Assembly: GCF_019711495.1 (NCBI RefSeq)
Contig: NZ_JAIGNM010000002.1
Location: 558,001-622,000 of the forward strand
Origin: Qipengyuania xiamenensis
GTDB taxonomy: Bacteria; Pseudomonadota; Alphaproteobacteria; Sphingomonadales; Sphingomonadaceae
Direction: 5' to 3'
DNA: 64,000 bases
The notes below the pieces were generated by a model. The model saw nothing but the letters and a program-made list of their open reading frames with translations. It made no database searches and was not told the origin of the DNA. Below are positions 10,078-17,480 of this stretch, in pieces (the stretch's first letter is position 1; every line of letters begins with the position of its first letter). Position numbers and translations under genes: made by a program.

Positions 10078-10467
10078 TCAGGCGGCTTTGTTTGCCTTCT
10101 CCAGCCAGAACAGCCGCGCGACCATGGCAAGAAGGCCGATGCTGGCCGTCGTGCCGACGAACAGGATCCACGGAAGGACATTCATGCCCTGCGCCCTCGC
10201 GCGCGGTACGACGAGGAAAAGCGCGATAGCGACCGAGATGAGCAGATCCCACCAGACCTGCACGCCCCAGAGGTTCTGCGTGTGGTTGGTCCACACCGGC
10301 ATCACGCCTTCGATGAAGATCGTGACCGCGGTGAAAGCACCGAATGCACCCGACAGGGCGGCGGCGAGGGCAGGGCTGCCGGTTTCCGAGCGGCTGGCGG
10401 CGATATAGACGATGACGACCAGCGCAGCGACGGCTCCGGCTGCGGCAAGGATTTCGTAGGGCGACAT
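10078..10467 (-). CDS. Four-helix membrane protein, divergent from a TetR regulator
   Basis: 129 aa with four likely helices (about 5-24, 33-55, 70-88 and 96-120). Between helices 2 and 3 is a short loop VMPVWTNHTQNLWGVQVWWD; the C-terminus is basic. Related proteins are annotated only as hypothetical, as far as I can tell. GGAG lies 9 nt before the ATG. It is transcribed away from a TetR gene across a 71-nt spacer holding two palindromic operators, so it is the obvious regulated target. Confidence 0.7.
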   Translation of the reverse strand: MSPYEILAAAGAVAALVVIVYIAASRSETGSPALAAALSGAFGAFTAVTIFIEGVMPVWTNHTQNLWGVQVWWDLLISVAIALFLVVPRARAQGMNVLPWILFVGTTASIGLLAMVARLFWLEKANKAA

Positions 10468-10486
10468 TGGAGGCTCCCGAGTCGTA

Positions 10487-10530
10487 TGTAGCGAGTGCTA
10501 CACTTGTAGCGATATGTAGCACTCGCTACA
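10487..10530. promoter_or_regulatory. Double palindromic operator between the membrane protein and TetR genes
   Basis: Two copies of the palindrome TGTAGC-N4-GCTACA occupy 10487-10502 and 10515-10530, 28 bp apart start to start. Their 4-bp centres (GAGT and ACTC) are complementary, so the whole region is also a perfect 15-bp inverted repeat (10487-10501 with 10516-10530). A further half-site TGTAGC lies between them at 10505-10510. The array fills the spacer between two divergent starts, as expected for a TetR operator that represses both genes. Confidence 0.85.
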
Positions 10531-10538
10531 AGGGCGGC

Positions 10539-11078
10539 ATGGCGAAGTCCCGCATGACCCCTGAAACGCTGCTTCCCGCAATGGCGGCCCATGTGCTCGA
10601 GCACGGGATTGCGGGCGTCAGCCTGCGTCCGCTCGCCAAGGCGGCAGGGACAAGCGACCGGATGCTGATCTACCACTTCGGCAACCGGCAGGGCGTGATC
10701 GATGCACTGCTCGATTACCTAGCTGGCCTCTATGAAGCAGGTCTCGAGGCGGCTCTACCTTCGGAACCGGCCCCGAACCGCAAGGAAACGCTCCGACGCA
10801 TCCTCGAAATTACGGCAACTCCGCAGCTCGCGCCCTTCATGCGGCTGTGGTGGGAGGTGGTCGCAGCTTCGGCTGCAGGTGACGCAACGTTCCGCAAGAG
10901 CGCGTCCTCCACCATGGGGCTGCTGCTCGGCTGGCTGGAGGCGCACATGCCGGAAGGAGACCCCGATCCGGCCGGCGGCGCGCGGCTGCTGCTGACACTC
11001 ATCGAGGGCTCGCAAATGCTCGATGCGGTCGGACGCTCCGATATTGCCGAAGCTGCGCTTGTCGCCTTCGAAGGGTGA
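10539..11078 (+). CDS. TetR/AcrR family transcriptional regulator
   Basis: 179 aa. The N-terminal helix-turn-helix (VLEHGIAGVSLRPLAKAAGTSDRMLIYHFGNRQGVIDALL, about residues 16-55) has the TetR GT-S-YYHF-like signature with IYHFGNR. The C-terminal ligand domain is variable. The start ATG 10539 follows the operator array directly; a longer in-frame start at 10467 would place coding sequence across the palindromes and is rejected. It probably represses itself and the divergent membrane protein. Its inducer is unknown. Confidence 0.87.
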   Translation: MAKSRMTPETLLPAMAAHVLEHGIAGVSLRPLAKAAGTSDRMLIYHFGNRQGVIDALLDYLAGLYEAGLEAALPSEPAPNRKETLRRILEITATPQLAPFMRLWWEVVAASAAGDATFRKSASSTMGLLLGWLEAHMPEGDPDPAGGARLLLTLIEGSQMLDAVGRSDIAEAALVAFEG

Positions 11079-11118
11079 CCTGCTTGCCGCGCGCTGCGCG
11101 CATGCTATCGGTCGGCGC

Positions 11119-12324
11119 ATGAAGAAGACCACCGGCACCGATCGCTCGATCACCTCCAACTGGCGCCCTGCCACGCAGGCTGTGCGCGGCGGAACCTGGC
11201 GCAGCGAACATGGCGAGACGAGCGAGGCATTGTTCCTCACCTCGGGCTATACCTACGACGACGCGCAGACCGTCGCCGACCGTTTCGCAGGCGATGCGGA
11301 GGGGATGACCTATTCGCGCCTCCAGAACCCGACCGTTGCGATGCTGGAAGAGCGCATTGCCCTGATGGAAGGCGCAGAGGCCTGCCGCGCACAGGCGAGC
11401 GGGATGGCGGCGATGACGACAGCGCTGCTCTGCCAGCTTTCGGCAGGCGATCATGTCGTCGGTGCGCGTGCGGCCTTCGGGTCATGCCGCTGGCTGCTCG
11501 ACCACCTGCTTCCGCGCTTCGGGATCGAGACGACCGTCGTCGACAGCGCCGACAACGATGCGTGGGAAGCAGCGATCAGGCCCAATACGAAAGTCTTCTT
11601 CTTCGAGACACCGGCAAATCCGACGCTCGATGTCGTCGATCTCGCGCATGTCTGCGGCTTGGCGAAGGCGCATGGCATTACCACTGTTGTCGACAATGCC
11701 TTTGCCACCAGTGTGCTCCAGCGCCCGATGGATTTCGGTGCGGATGTCGTCGCCTATTCCGCGACCAAGCTGATGGACGGACAGGGCAGGGTGCTCGCCG
11801 GTGCCGTATGCGGCTCGCAGGAGTGGATCGACGAGGTCCTCCTGCCGTTCCAGCGCAACACCGGGCCCAATATCGCACCCTTCAATGCATGGGTCGTCCT
11901 GAAGGGTCTCGAAACGCTTAGCCTTCGGGCGCACAAGCAGAGCGAGAATGCGGTCGAGCTCGGCCAAGCCATCGAAAGCCGCGTGCCCCGCATGCTGCAC
12001 CCCGGACTTGAGAGCCACCCTCGCCACGCGCTCGCACTCGAACAGATGAGCGCGACCGGCCCGATCTTCGCCTTCGATGTGGAGAGCCGCGAGCGCGCGT
12101 TCGCTATCCTCGATGCGCTTCAGCTGGTCGATATTTCGAACAATATCGGCGATGCGCGCAGCCTGATGTGCCACCCTGCCAGCACCACGCATGCAGGTAT
12201 GACCGCCGAAGATCGCGCAGCCATGGGCGTGACCGAGGGGCTGCTGCGGATCAACGTCGGGCTGGAAGACGTCGAGGATGTGAAGGAAGACCTCGACCGG
12301 GCGTTGAAGGCTGCCGGTCTCTAG
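11119..12324 (+). CDS. metZ: O-succinylhomoserine sulfhydrylase
   Basis: 401 aa PLP enzyme of the Cys/Met-metabolism family that makes homocysteine from O-succinylhomoserine and sulfide. The motifs YSRLQNPTVAMLEERIALMEGA and FFETPANPTLDVVD are present, with PLP-lysine in AYSATKLMDGQGR (Lys217). The MKKTTGTDRS start (11119) is used because the in-frame upstream part overlaps the end of the TetR gene. Its stop TAG shares the tetranucleotide CTAG with the stop of the convergent Excalibur gene. Distinguishing it from cystathionine gamma-synthase or MetB rests on overall similarity to alphaproteobacterial MetZ. Confidence 0.92.
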   Translation: MKKTTGTDRSITSNWRPATQAVRGGTWRSEHGETSEALFLTSGYTYDDAQTVADRFAGDAEGMTYSRLQNPTVAMLEERIALMEGAEACRAQASGMAAMTTALLCQLSAGDHVVGARAAFGSCRWLLDHLLPRFGIETTVVDSADNDAWEAAIRPNTKVFFFETPANPTLDVVDLAHVCGLAKAHGITTVVDNAFATSVLQRPMDFGADVVAYSATKLMDGQGRVLAGAVCGSQEWIDEVLLPFQRNTGPNIAPFNAWVVLKGLETLSLRAHKQSENAVELGQAIESRVPRMLHPGLESHPRHALALEQMSATGPIFAFDVESRERAFAILDALQLVDISNNIGDARSLMCHPASTTHAGMTAEDRAAMGVTEGLLRINVGLEDVEDVKEDLDRALKAAGL

Positions 12325-12644
12325 CGTCGCGGGCGAATATATCGCTCGCACGCCCAGCCATCGTTGTCGCCATCGAGGCCCTCGCGGTATCCGGGCTCCC
12401 CGCGCCGGATCGGCGTGACGCCGGCCGCGCGGGCTTCCCGGCAACCACGATAATAAACCTCGCGCGAGCGCATGGGACGGGTCTGCGGGGCCGGTGCGTC
12501 GGCTTCTTTGCGTTTCGGGCAATGAAGCGCGCCGGTTTCCTTGTGCATATGGCAACGCTCGGCGCCTTCCTCACTCGGATGGGCGGAGAGAGGGATCGCC
12601 AGCCCAAGAGCCAGCATCGGCAAGGGGAGGAAGGCTTTCTTCAT
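12321..12644 (-). CDS. Secreted Excalibur calcium-binding-domain protein
   Basis: 107 aa. A signal peptide (MKKAFLPLPMLALGLAIPLSAH, about 21 residues) precedes a short linker containing a CHMHKETGALHC pair of cysteines. The C-terminus is an Excalibur domain: YYRGCREARAAGV, then the calcium-loop-like DGDNDGWACE. Excalibur domains resemble calcium-binding loops of extracellular proteins and often accompany nucleases, but here the domain stands alone. It converges on metZ, and the two stop codons overlap within CTAG. Confidence 0.85.
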   Translation of the reverse strand: MKKAFLPLPMLALGLAIPLSAHPSEEGAERCHMHKETGALHCPKRKEADAPAPQTRPMRSREVYYRGCREARAAGVTPIRRGEPGYREGLDGDNDGWACERYIRPRR

Positions 12645-12753
12645 GAAGCTATCCTACCAGCGACTGTACTGTGGGGAAGTATTCGGAAGCATTGCTCCGA
12701 TGGTTATTCGGGGTAGTTTCGAACCGGACTGAATTTTTGGGGGTCGCAACACC

Positions 12754-13608
12754 ATGCATTACAATTACGACGCGCTGCTCGATGCAGCGGGCGAGATGGA
12801 ACAGTATTCGGGCTATCTCGATGGGGATGACCTGAAGGCCAGCCAGCAGGTGCAGGCGAATTTCGCGAGCGTCCGAAACCGCTTTGTCTACGACGCGCTG
12901 GCGACCGGTGACGATCCCGAACAGATCAAGGCGAATATCGTCAGTGACCTCGATACGCTTGCCGAGGAAAATCCGGGCTGGGCAGGCCCCGCCTATATCG
13001 TGCGAGACGAACTCGTCGCTCGCATCGAGCAGGAGAGCCAGAAGAACCCGACCTGGCGCAAGGTCGTGCGCTACACGCCGATCGCACTCGGCGTGATTGC
13101 GGTCGCCGCCTATTTCGGTGTGAAGTTCTACAACGATGTCGACCTGTCCGACCCGTTCGAAAGCCGTGCGGGCGTGGTCGCGCGCGCCGAAGCGCTGGAG
13201 AAGACGCTTCGCCACGATGACTGGGCTTCGACAAGATCGCGTCGCGGCGGGTTCATCAAGGACATCCTGCTCTGGCCGATCTCGCCCAGCGATGCGGAAG
13301 TGAATGCGGCGACGCAGGTGGCCGGCTTCGCCTTCGATGCGCAGGAATTCATGCGCAGCCAGCAGGCGCAGTGCAATTACACTGGCCAGACCTATGGCGA
13401 AGAGCTGAGCGATCGCGAGATCGATTATCTCGAAAATTACGCCGCGCGCTTGCAATCCGAGACGGTTGAGTGGGATGAAGACCCGCAGTTCACCATGCTC
13501 GTGGTCGCGGCGGACACGCTGGGGTGCCCTCCGATCGACCGCTCGATGTTCGAGATACCCGAGCAGGACGTACCGGAGGAAGCGACACAAGATGAGCCAA
13601 ACGCTTGA
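12754..13608 (+). CDS. Single-pass membrane protein of unknown function
   Basis: 284 aa. About 105 N-terminal residues are acidic and predicted helical; one membrane helix follows (YTPIALGVIAVAAYFGVKF, about 107-126) preceded by basic residues, suggesting the N-terminus is cytoplasmic. The roughly 160-residue C-terminal part has the protein's only two cysteines (AQCNY and LGCPP) and an acidic tail. I recognise no domain. GGGGGTCG precedes the ATG. The next gene starts 17 nt before its stop codon, with its ribosome-binding site inside this reading frame, so the two are translationally coupled. Confidence 0.75.
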   Translation: MHYNYDALLDAAGEMEQYSGYLDGDDLKASQQVQANFASVRNRFVYDALATGDDPEQIKANIVSDLDTLAEENPGWAGPAYIVRDELVARIEQESQKNPTWRKVVRYTPIALGVIAVAAYFGVKFYNDVDLSDPFESRAGVVARAEALEKTLRHDDWASTRSRRGGFIKDILLWPISPSDAEVNAATQVAGFAFDAQEFMRSQQAQCNYTGQTYGEELSDREIDYLENYAARLQSETVEWDEDPQFTMLVVAADTLGCPPIDRSMFEIPEQDVPEEATQDEPNA

Positions 13609-14203
13609 ATTCATCCTCGATCTGGCGGCACCCAACGGATACCTTGCCTGGTATCCGCTGAAGGAAATTGCCGGGCGGACCGGCGCGAAACTGGTCGTCA
13701 CTCCGGTATTCCTTGGCGGGATGCACAAGATGACGGGCAATTCGCCGCCGATGATGCGTGATGCGGATGTGAAGGGGAAAGTGCCCTATGCGGCGCTGGA
13801 ATTCCGCCGCTTCCTCGACCGGCACGCAATGGACCGGTTCAGCATGCATCCGGACCTGCCGTTCAATTCGATCCTGCTGCAGCGCATCCTCGTGGCGGCG
13901 AAGGACCAGGACGAGATGCAGGCGCTGGTCGACCTGTTCCAGCCCGCCGTGTGGGAGCGGAACATCGATTGCGGCGATGTGGATGCGGTGCGCGAGGTGC
14001 TCGAAAGTGGCGGCTTCGATGCCGACAGGCTGCTTTCAGCGACGCAGGATGCTGCGGTGAAACAGAAGCTGGCCGAAAATACGGAGAAAGCCGTCGAACG
14101 CGGTGCATTCGGGATCCCGACATTCTTCGTTGGCGACGAGATGTGGTTCGGCAAGGAGCGGCTGGGCCAGCTCGAAGATTACCTGACGGGCGGAAAGCCC
14201 TGA
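13592..14203 (+). CDS. 2-hydroxychromene-2-carboxylate isomerase / DsbA-family (kappa-GST-like) protein
   Basis: 203 aa thioredoxin-fold protein. It opens LEFILDLAAPNGYLAWYPL, equivalent to the FDFxSPYSYLA start of HCCA isomerases, and ends with GAFGIPTFFVGDEMWFGKERLGQLEDYL, the conserved cis-Pro and substrate segment. Family members use glutathione to isomerise 2-hydroxychromene-2-carboxylate in naphthalene degradation, but many homologues in non-degraders act on unknown substrates. The active-site serine position reads Ala-Pro-Asn here. GGAGGA about 10 nt upstream supports ATG 13592. It is coupled to the preceding membrane protein. Confidence 0.82.
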   Translation: MSQTLEFILDLAAPNGYLAWYPLKEIAGRTGAKLVVTPVFLGGMHKMTGNSPPMMRDADVKGKVPYAALEFRRFLDRHAMDRFSMHPDLPFNSILLQRILVAAKDQDEMQALVDLFQPAVWERNIDCGDVDAVREVLESGGFDADRLLSATQDAAVKQKLAENTEKAVERGAFGIPTFFVGDEMWFGKERLGQLEDYLTGGKP

Positions 14204-14213
14204 TACAACCTGC

Positions 14214-14330
14214 TCAAAGGTCGAATGCGTAGTAGGCGAGTATCGTCAGTTGCGGCGCCAGCAGCGCCATCTCGATAAGGCCGTAACCGCTGCAGTCGCG
14301 GCGCAGGTTGCGGATGAAATGAAACAGCAT
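14214..14330 (-). CDS. 38-residue Flp/TadE pilin-like micro-protein
   Basis: A 38-aa reading frame, MLFHFIRNLRRDCSGYGLIE then MALLAPQLTILAYYAFDL. The basic leader ends in Gly and is followed by Tyr-Gly-Leu-Ile-Glu, so Glu is at +5 of a possible prepilin-peptidase cut, then a hydrophobic stretch containing LLAP. This matches the N-terminus of TadE/Flp-type pseudopilins (GxxxxE...ALLAP). AGGAGG stands 6 nt before the ATG. Full-length Flp pilins are about 60 aa and TadE about 150 aa, so this is either a minimal pilin or a remnant cut short after the helix. No tad genes adjoin it. Confidence 0.55.
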   Translation of the reverse strand: MLFHFIRNLRRDCSGYGLIEMALLAPQLTILAYYAFDL

Positions 14331-14336
14331 GTTTTC

Positions 14337-14342
14337 CCTCCT
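14337..14342 (-). promoter_or_regulatory. Strong Shine-Dalgarno of the pilin-like micro-gene
   Basis: AGGAGG on the minus strand, spaced 6 nt from the ATG at 14330. It is the main reason for calling so short a frame a gene. Confidence 0.6.
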
Positions 14343-14599
14343 CATCCGGCTCGCGCCGATCGCGGCGCATGGTGGTTTGTCCCTTGCGAATCTGCCGTAT
14401 CCCGATGGCGGATTCGCGCGTCCCTTTCACGGTTCTAAGCAATCGGGCCTAACCGCATGCTGCCGAAAAGGGTGAATCGGCATTAAGCAATTACGCGGTT
14501 CTGGCGAAGCAGCTGCAAACTATTGAAACTAATCGCTTGCGCCCTTGAGATTGCTTCCCCGATCAATACTATCGGGACTTCGGATTTCGAGGGGTCGTC

Positions 14600-16546
14600 G
14601 TGCGTTTTATCCATTTTGTAGCTTGCGCCCTCGCGTTTCATACGCCGCTATACGCGCAGGAAGAGCGAGCCGAGCGCCCGGCTGAAATTCCTGTCGCGGC
14701 ATTTGCTGGCGGCAACCAGCTCAATTCGGCCAAGCTTTCACAAAACGGCACCCGCTTCGCGTTCGTCGTGGTCGAGGGTGGCAAGAGGGTCCTGGCTGTC
14801 CACGATTCCGATACGCTCGAACCGCTGCTCGCGATCGACCTCGGCCCGCGTGACGGTTTCAACTGGTTCGACTGGGCGGGTGACGACCGAATCCTGATTT
14901 CCAACCGGATGAAGTTGTCGAGCTTCCGCTATGGAGAATCGCGGCTGCACGCCTTCGATATTCCTACCCGTCAGCTGCACTTCATCGGCTTCGAGGAACA
15001 GGGCTGGGAGGGAGACGACGTGCTCCACACCGACCCGAACGGCGAATACGTGATCCTCTCGCTGAGCGAGAGGGGCGGTGTCCCGCCAGCAGTCTGGCGC
15101 TTCCCGCTAGATGGCAGCGGCGCATCGTCCGCCGTCCTCGTCCAGAAGCCGGAGAAGGATGTCTACGAGTGGTTCGCCGACGACGCGGGCGTTGTCCGCC
15201 TCGGAATGAGCTGGACGTCGAAAGCCGACATCAAGATCTACTACCGCTCGGGACCGGACGACAAATTCAGGCGCGTGACCAAGGTGAAGGGCGGCGATGA
15301 CGAGGCGCTCGATGCCTGGGACGTCATGGGCATCTATGCCGGGCGCGACACGGGGTATGCGATGGTCGATGCACCCGAAGGCCGGAAAGTCCTGCGCGAA
15401 ATCGACTATTCGACCGGCAAGCTCGGTCCGATCGTCTATGAAAACCCGCGCTGGGGGATCGACCAAGCGATTTTCCGCAAGGGCGAAGGGCCGATCGGCG
15501 TCAGCTATACCGATGACGAGCCAAGGACAGTGTGGCTCGACAAGGAAATGGCAAGTGTCCAGTCGCAGCTCGATGCTGCCCTGCCGGGTAGCCGGGTGCG
15601 CGTTATCGACCGGGCGGGAATGAAGCGGATGCTCGTGCGCCAGGCGGGCGATGCGGACCCGGGCGCGCTCTACGTGTTCACGCCCTCGCGCATGAACCTC
15701 GAACTTTTTGCGAATCTGCGCCCGCATGTGGACGAGAAGCTGCTCTCGAAAACCGAGGCTCACGAAATTGTCGCGCGTGACGGGACCCGCATGCGGGCCT
15801 TCCTGACCCTGCCGCGCGGTCGTGGGCGCGAGCGGCTGCCCATGATCATCATGCCGCACGGCGGGCCTTACGGTGTGCGCGACACCATGGTCTACGACGA
15901 CTGGACGCAGTTGCTCGCCAATCGCGGCTATGCCGTCCTGCGGCCGAATTACCGGGGTTCGGGAGGGTACGGAGAGGCATTCGAGCGGCTGGGCGACGGT
16001 CAGATCGGTCGTGCGATGCAGGACGATATCGACGACGCGTATGACTGGGCGGTCGCGCAGGGTTTCGCAGACCCGGACCGTGTCTGCCTGTTTGGTGCGA
16101 GCTACGGCGGATATGCGGCCATGTGGGGCACACTGCGCAACCCGGAGCGCTATCGCTGCGGAGCCAGTTTTGCAGGCGTAGTCGATTGGGAAGACCTGCT
16201 CGCCTACGACAGCCAGTACCTTGCCCGCGGACGCGTGAGGAAGCGCTGGTACAAGGACGTCTGGACGCCGCGGATCACGGGTGACGACAAGTTCGACCTC
16301 GCCAGCATTTCGGTTGCCGACCAGATCGACCGGCTCAAGCGGCCACTGTTCGTCGCGCACGGCACACGCGACTTGCGCGTTCCCTTCGACCAGTACGAGC
16401 AGCTGGCCGAAGCGGCCGACGCGGCTGGCAAGGACATCGAGATGCTGGAACTGACCGACAACCACTACCTGTCCGACGGCAGCGAGGAAGTGCGCCTGCT
16501 CGAAGGGCTGCTGGCTTTCCTGAAAGAGCACAATCCGCCCGACTGA
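14600..16546 (+). CDS. Secreted S9 family (prolyl oligopeptidase-like) serine peptidase
   Basis: 648 aa. A signal peptide (MRFIHFVACALAFHTPLYAQ) is followed by a beta-propeller-like region to about residue 390 and an alpha/beta-hydrolase domain. The nucleophile is Ser501 in GASYGGYA, the acid is in HGTRDLRVPF, and the histidine is His622 in DNHYLSDGS. MIIMPHGGPYGVRD is the usual oxyanion region. Members hydrolyse short peptides in the periplasm or outside the cell. The start is GTG 14600 with GAGGGG upstream and gives a well-formed signal peptide. It stands alone. Confidence 0.92.
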   Translation: MRFIHFVACALAFHTPLYAQEERAERPAEIPVAAFAGGNQLNSAKLSQNGTRFAFVVVEGGKRVLAVHDSDTLEPLLAIDLGPRDGFNWFDWAGDDRILISNRMKLSSFRYGESRLHAFDIPTRQLHFIGFEEQGWEGDDVLHTDPNGEYVILSLSERGGVPPAVWRFPLDGSGASSAVLVQKPEKDVYEWFADDAGVVRLGMSWTSKADIKIYYRSGPDDKFRRVTKVKGGDDEALDAWDVMGIYAGRDTGYAMVDAPEGRKVLREIDYSTGKLGPIVYENPRWGIDQAIFRKGEGPIGVSYTDDEPRTVWLDKEMASVQSQLDAALPGSRVRVIDRAGMKRMLVRQAGDADPGALYVFTPSRMNLELFANLRPHVDEKLLSKTEAHEIVARDGTRMRAFLTLPRGRGRERLPMIIMPHGGPYGVRDTMVYDDWTQLLANRGYAVLRPNYRGSGGYGEAFERLGDGQIGRAMQDDIDDAYDWAVAQGFADPDRVCLFGASYGGYAAMWGTLRNPERYRCGASFAGVVDWEDLLAYDSQYLARGRVRKRWYKDVWTPRITGDDKFDLASISVADQIDRLKRPLFVAHGTRDLRVPFDQYEQLAEAADAAGKDIEMLELTDNHYLSDGSEEVRLLEGLLAFLKEHNPPD

Positions 16547-16633
16547 ACGCTTCGTCGCATAGCAGTGAATTCTTGGGGGTGAGGCGGGTCTGGCCCTTGC
16601 TCCTCCGCGACAAGTGCCTAGGTTGAAGTGGTC

Positions 16634-17032
16634 ATGAAGGAATTATTCCAGCACTCAGCCATGACCGATGGCATTACCGTCCGCGTGTCGGTGAATTTCC
16701 TGCCCGAGCAATCCCAGCCCGAGGCGGGCAAGTGGTTCTGGGTCTATCACATCCGCATCGAGAACGCCTCGCACGAGCGCGTGCAGCTGATGACCCGCCA
16801 TTGGCGGATCACCGATGGTGCAGGGATGGTGGCCCATGTCGATGGCGACGGCGTGGTTGGCGAGCAGCCGGTCCTCTCTCCGGGTGAAAGCCATGACTAC
16901 GTTTCGGGCTGTCCGCTCGACACACCGCATGGCTCGATGGAAGGGTTCTACACCTTCCACCGCGAAGACGGCACACCATTCGAAGTGCGCATTCCCTTCT
17001 TCCCGCTCGCAGCACCGGCAACGGCGGAATAA
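16634..17032 (+). CDS. apaG: ApaG (Co2+/Mg2+ efflux protein family)
   Basis: 132 aa ApaG domain, a fibronectin-type-III-like beta fold. Conserved segments are ITVRVSVNFLPEQSQP, WFWVYHIRIEN, QLMTRHWRITD, VVGEQPVLSPGESHDYVSGCPLDTPHGSMEGFY and the C-terminal FEVRIPFFPL. In Enterobacteria apaG sits with ksgA and apaH and has been linked to cobalt resistance; the molecular role is unsettled. ATG 16634 is used over the GTG two codons earlier. A DUF805 gene starts 11 nt after the stop. Confidence 0.95.
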   Translation: MKELFQHSAMTDGITVRVSVNFLPEQSQPEAGKWFWVYHIRIENASHERVQLMTRHWRITDGAGMVAHVDGDGVVGEQPVLSPGESHDYVSGCPLDTPHGSMEGFYTFHREDGTPFEVRIPFFPLAAPATAE

Positions 17033-17042
17033 GGCCCTCGCG

Positions 17043-17471
17043 GTGAAAAACCTGCTCGACCGGGTGATCGGCTACCGCATCAACCGTCCGACCTATTGGG
17101 CCAACCTGCTTGGTATCATCGCCTTGCTGGCGGCACTGATCTATTTTGATATCATCGGAGAAAGTAACGGCTCCGGGGCGATCGTGGTGGTTTTTGCAAT
17201 TCTTGCGGGTACGCGCCTGCACGATATCGGGATCTCGGCCAAATATGCCCTTGCTGGCGCCGTCGTCCACTCGATTCTCGGAGTGTTTCTGATCGTTGCC
17301 AAGGGACTGGAGCAGGCGCTCGTCCCCCTCGGTCTGCTCAACCTTGCCTTCCTCGTTCTGCTTGTCTGGCTTGGCCTCGTGCCGGGAGAGAAAGACGCAA
17401 ACGAGTGGGGCCCTCGGCCACCAGACGGAATTAACTGGAAGCGTCCGGAGCAGGAACGCGCGGGCGAGTAA
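17043..17471 (+). CDS. DUF805-like small membrane protein
   Basis: 142 aa with four probable helices. It has the DUF805 hallmarks RINRPTYW near the N-terminus, RLHDIGISAKYA in the middle and a G...NEWGPRPP ending. GTG 17043 is the first plausible start after apaG; the in-frame extension upstream lies over apaG and is spurious. The function of DUF805 proteins is unknown. It converges on ppx, with 9 nt between stops. Confidence 0.85.
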   Translation: MKNLLDRVIGYRINRPTYWANLLGIIALLAALIYFDIIGESNGSGAIVVVFAILAGTRLHDIGISAKYALAGAVVHSILGVFLIVAKGLEQALVPLGLLNLAFLVLLVWLGLVPGEKDANEWGPRPPDGINWKRPEQERAGE

Positions 17472-17480
17472 TCTTTCGCC

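Noticed and set aside
11079..11118. SAM-type riboswitch before metZ, as seen in other alphaproteobacteria.
   Set aside because: Only 40 nt separate metZ from the TetR coding sequence, too short for the structure, and no conserved core is visible.
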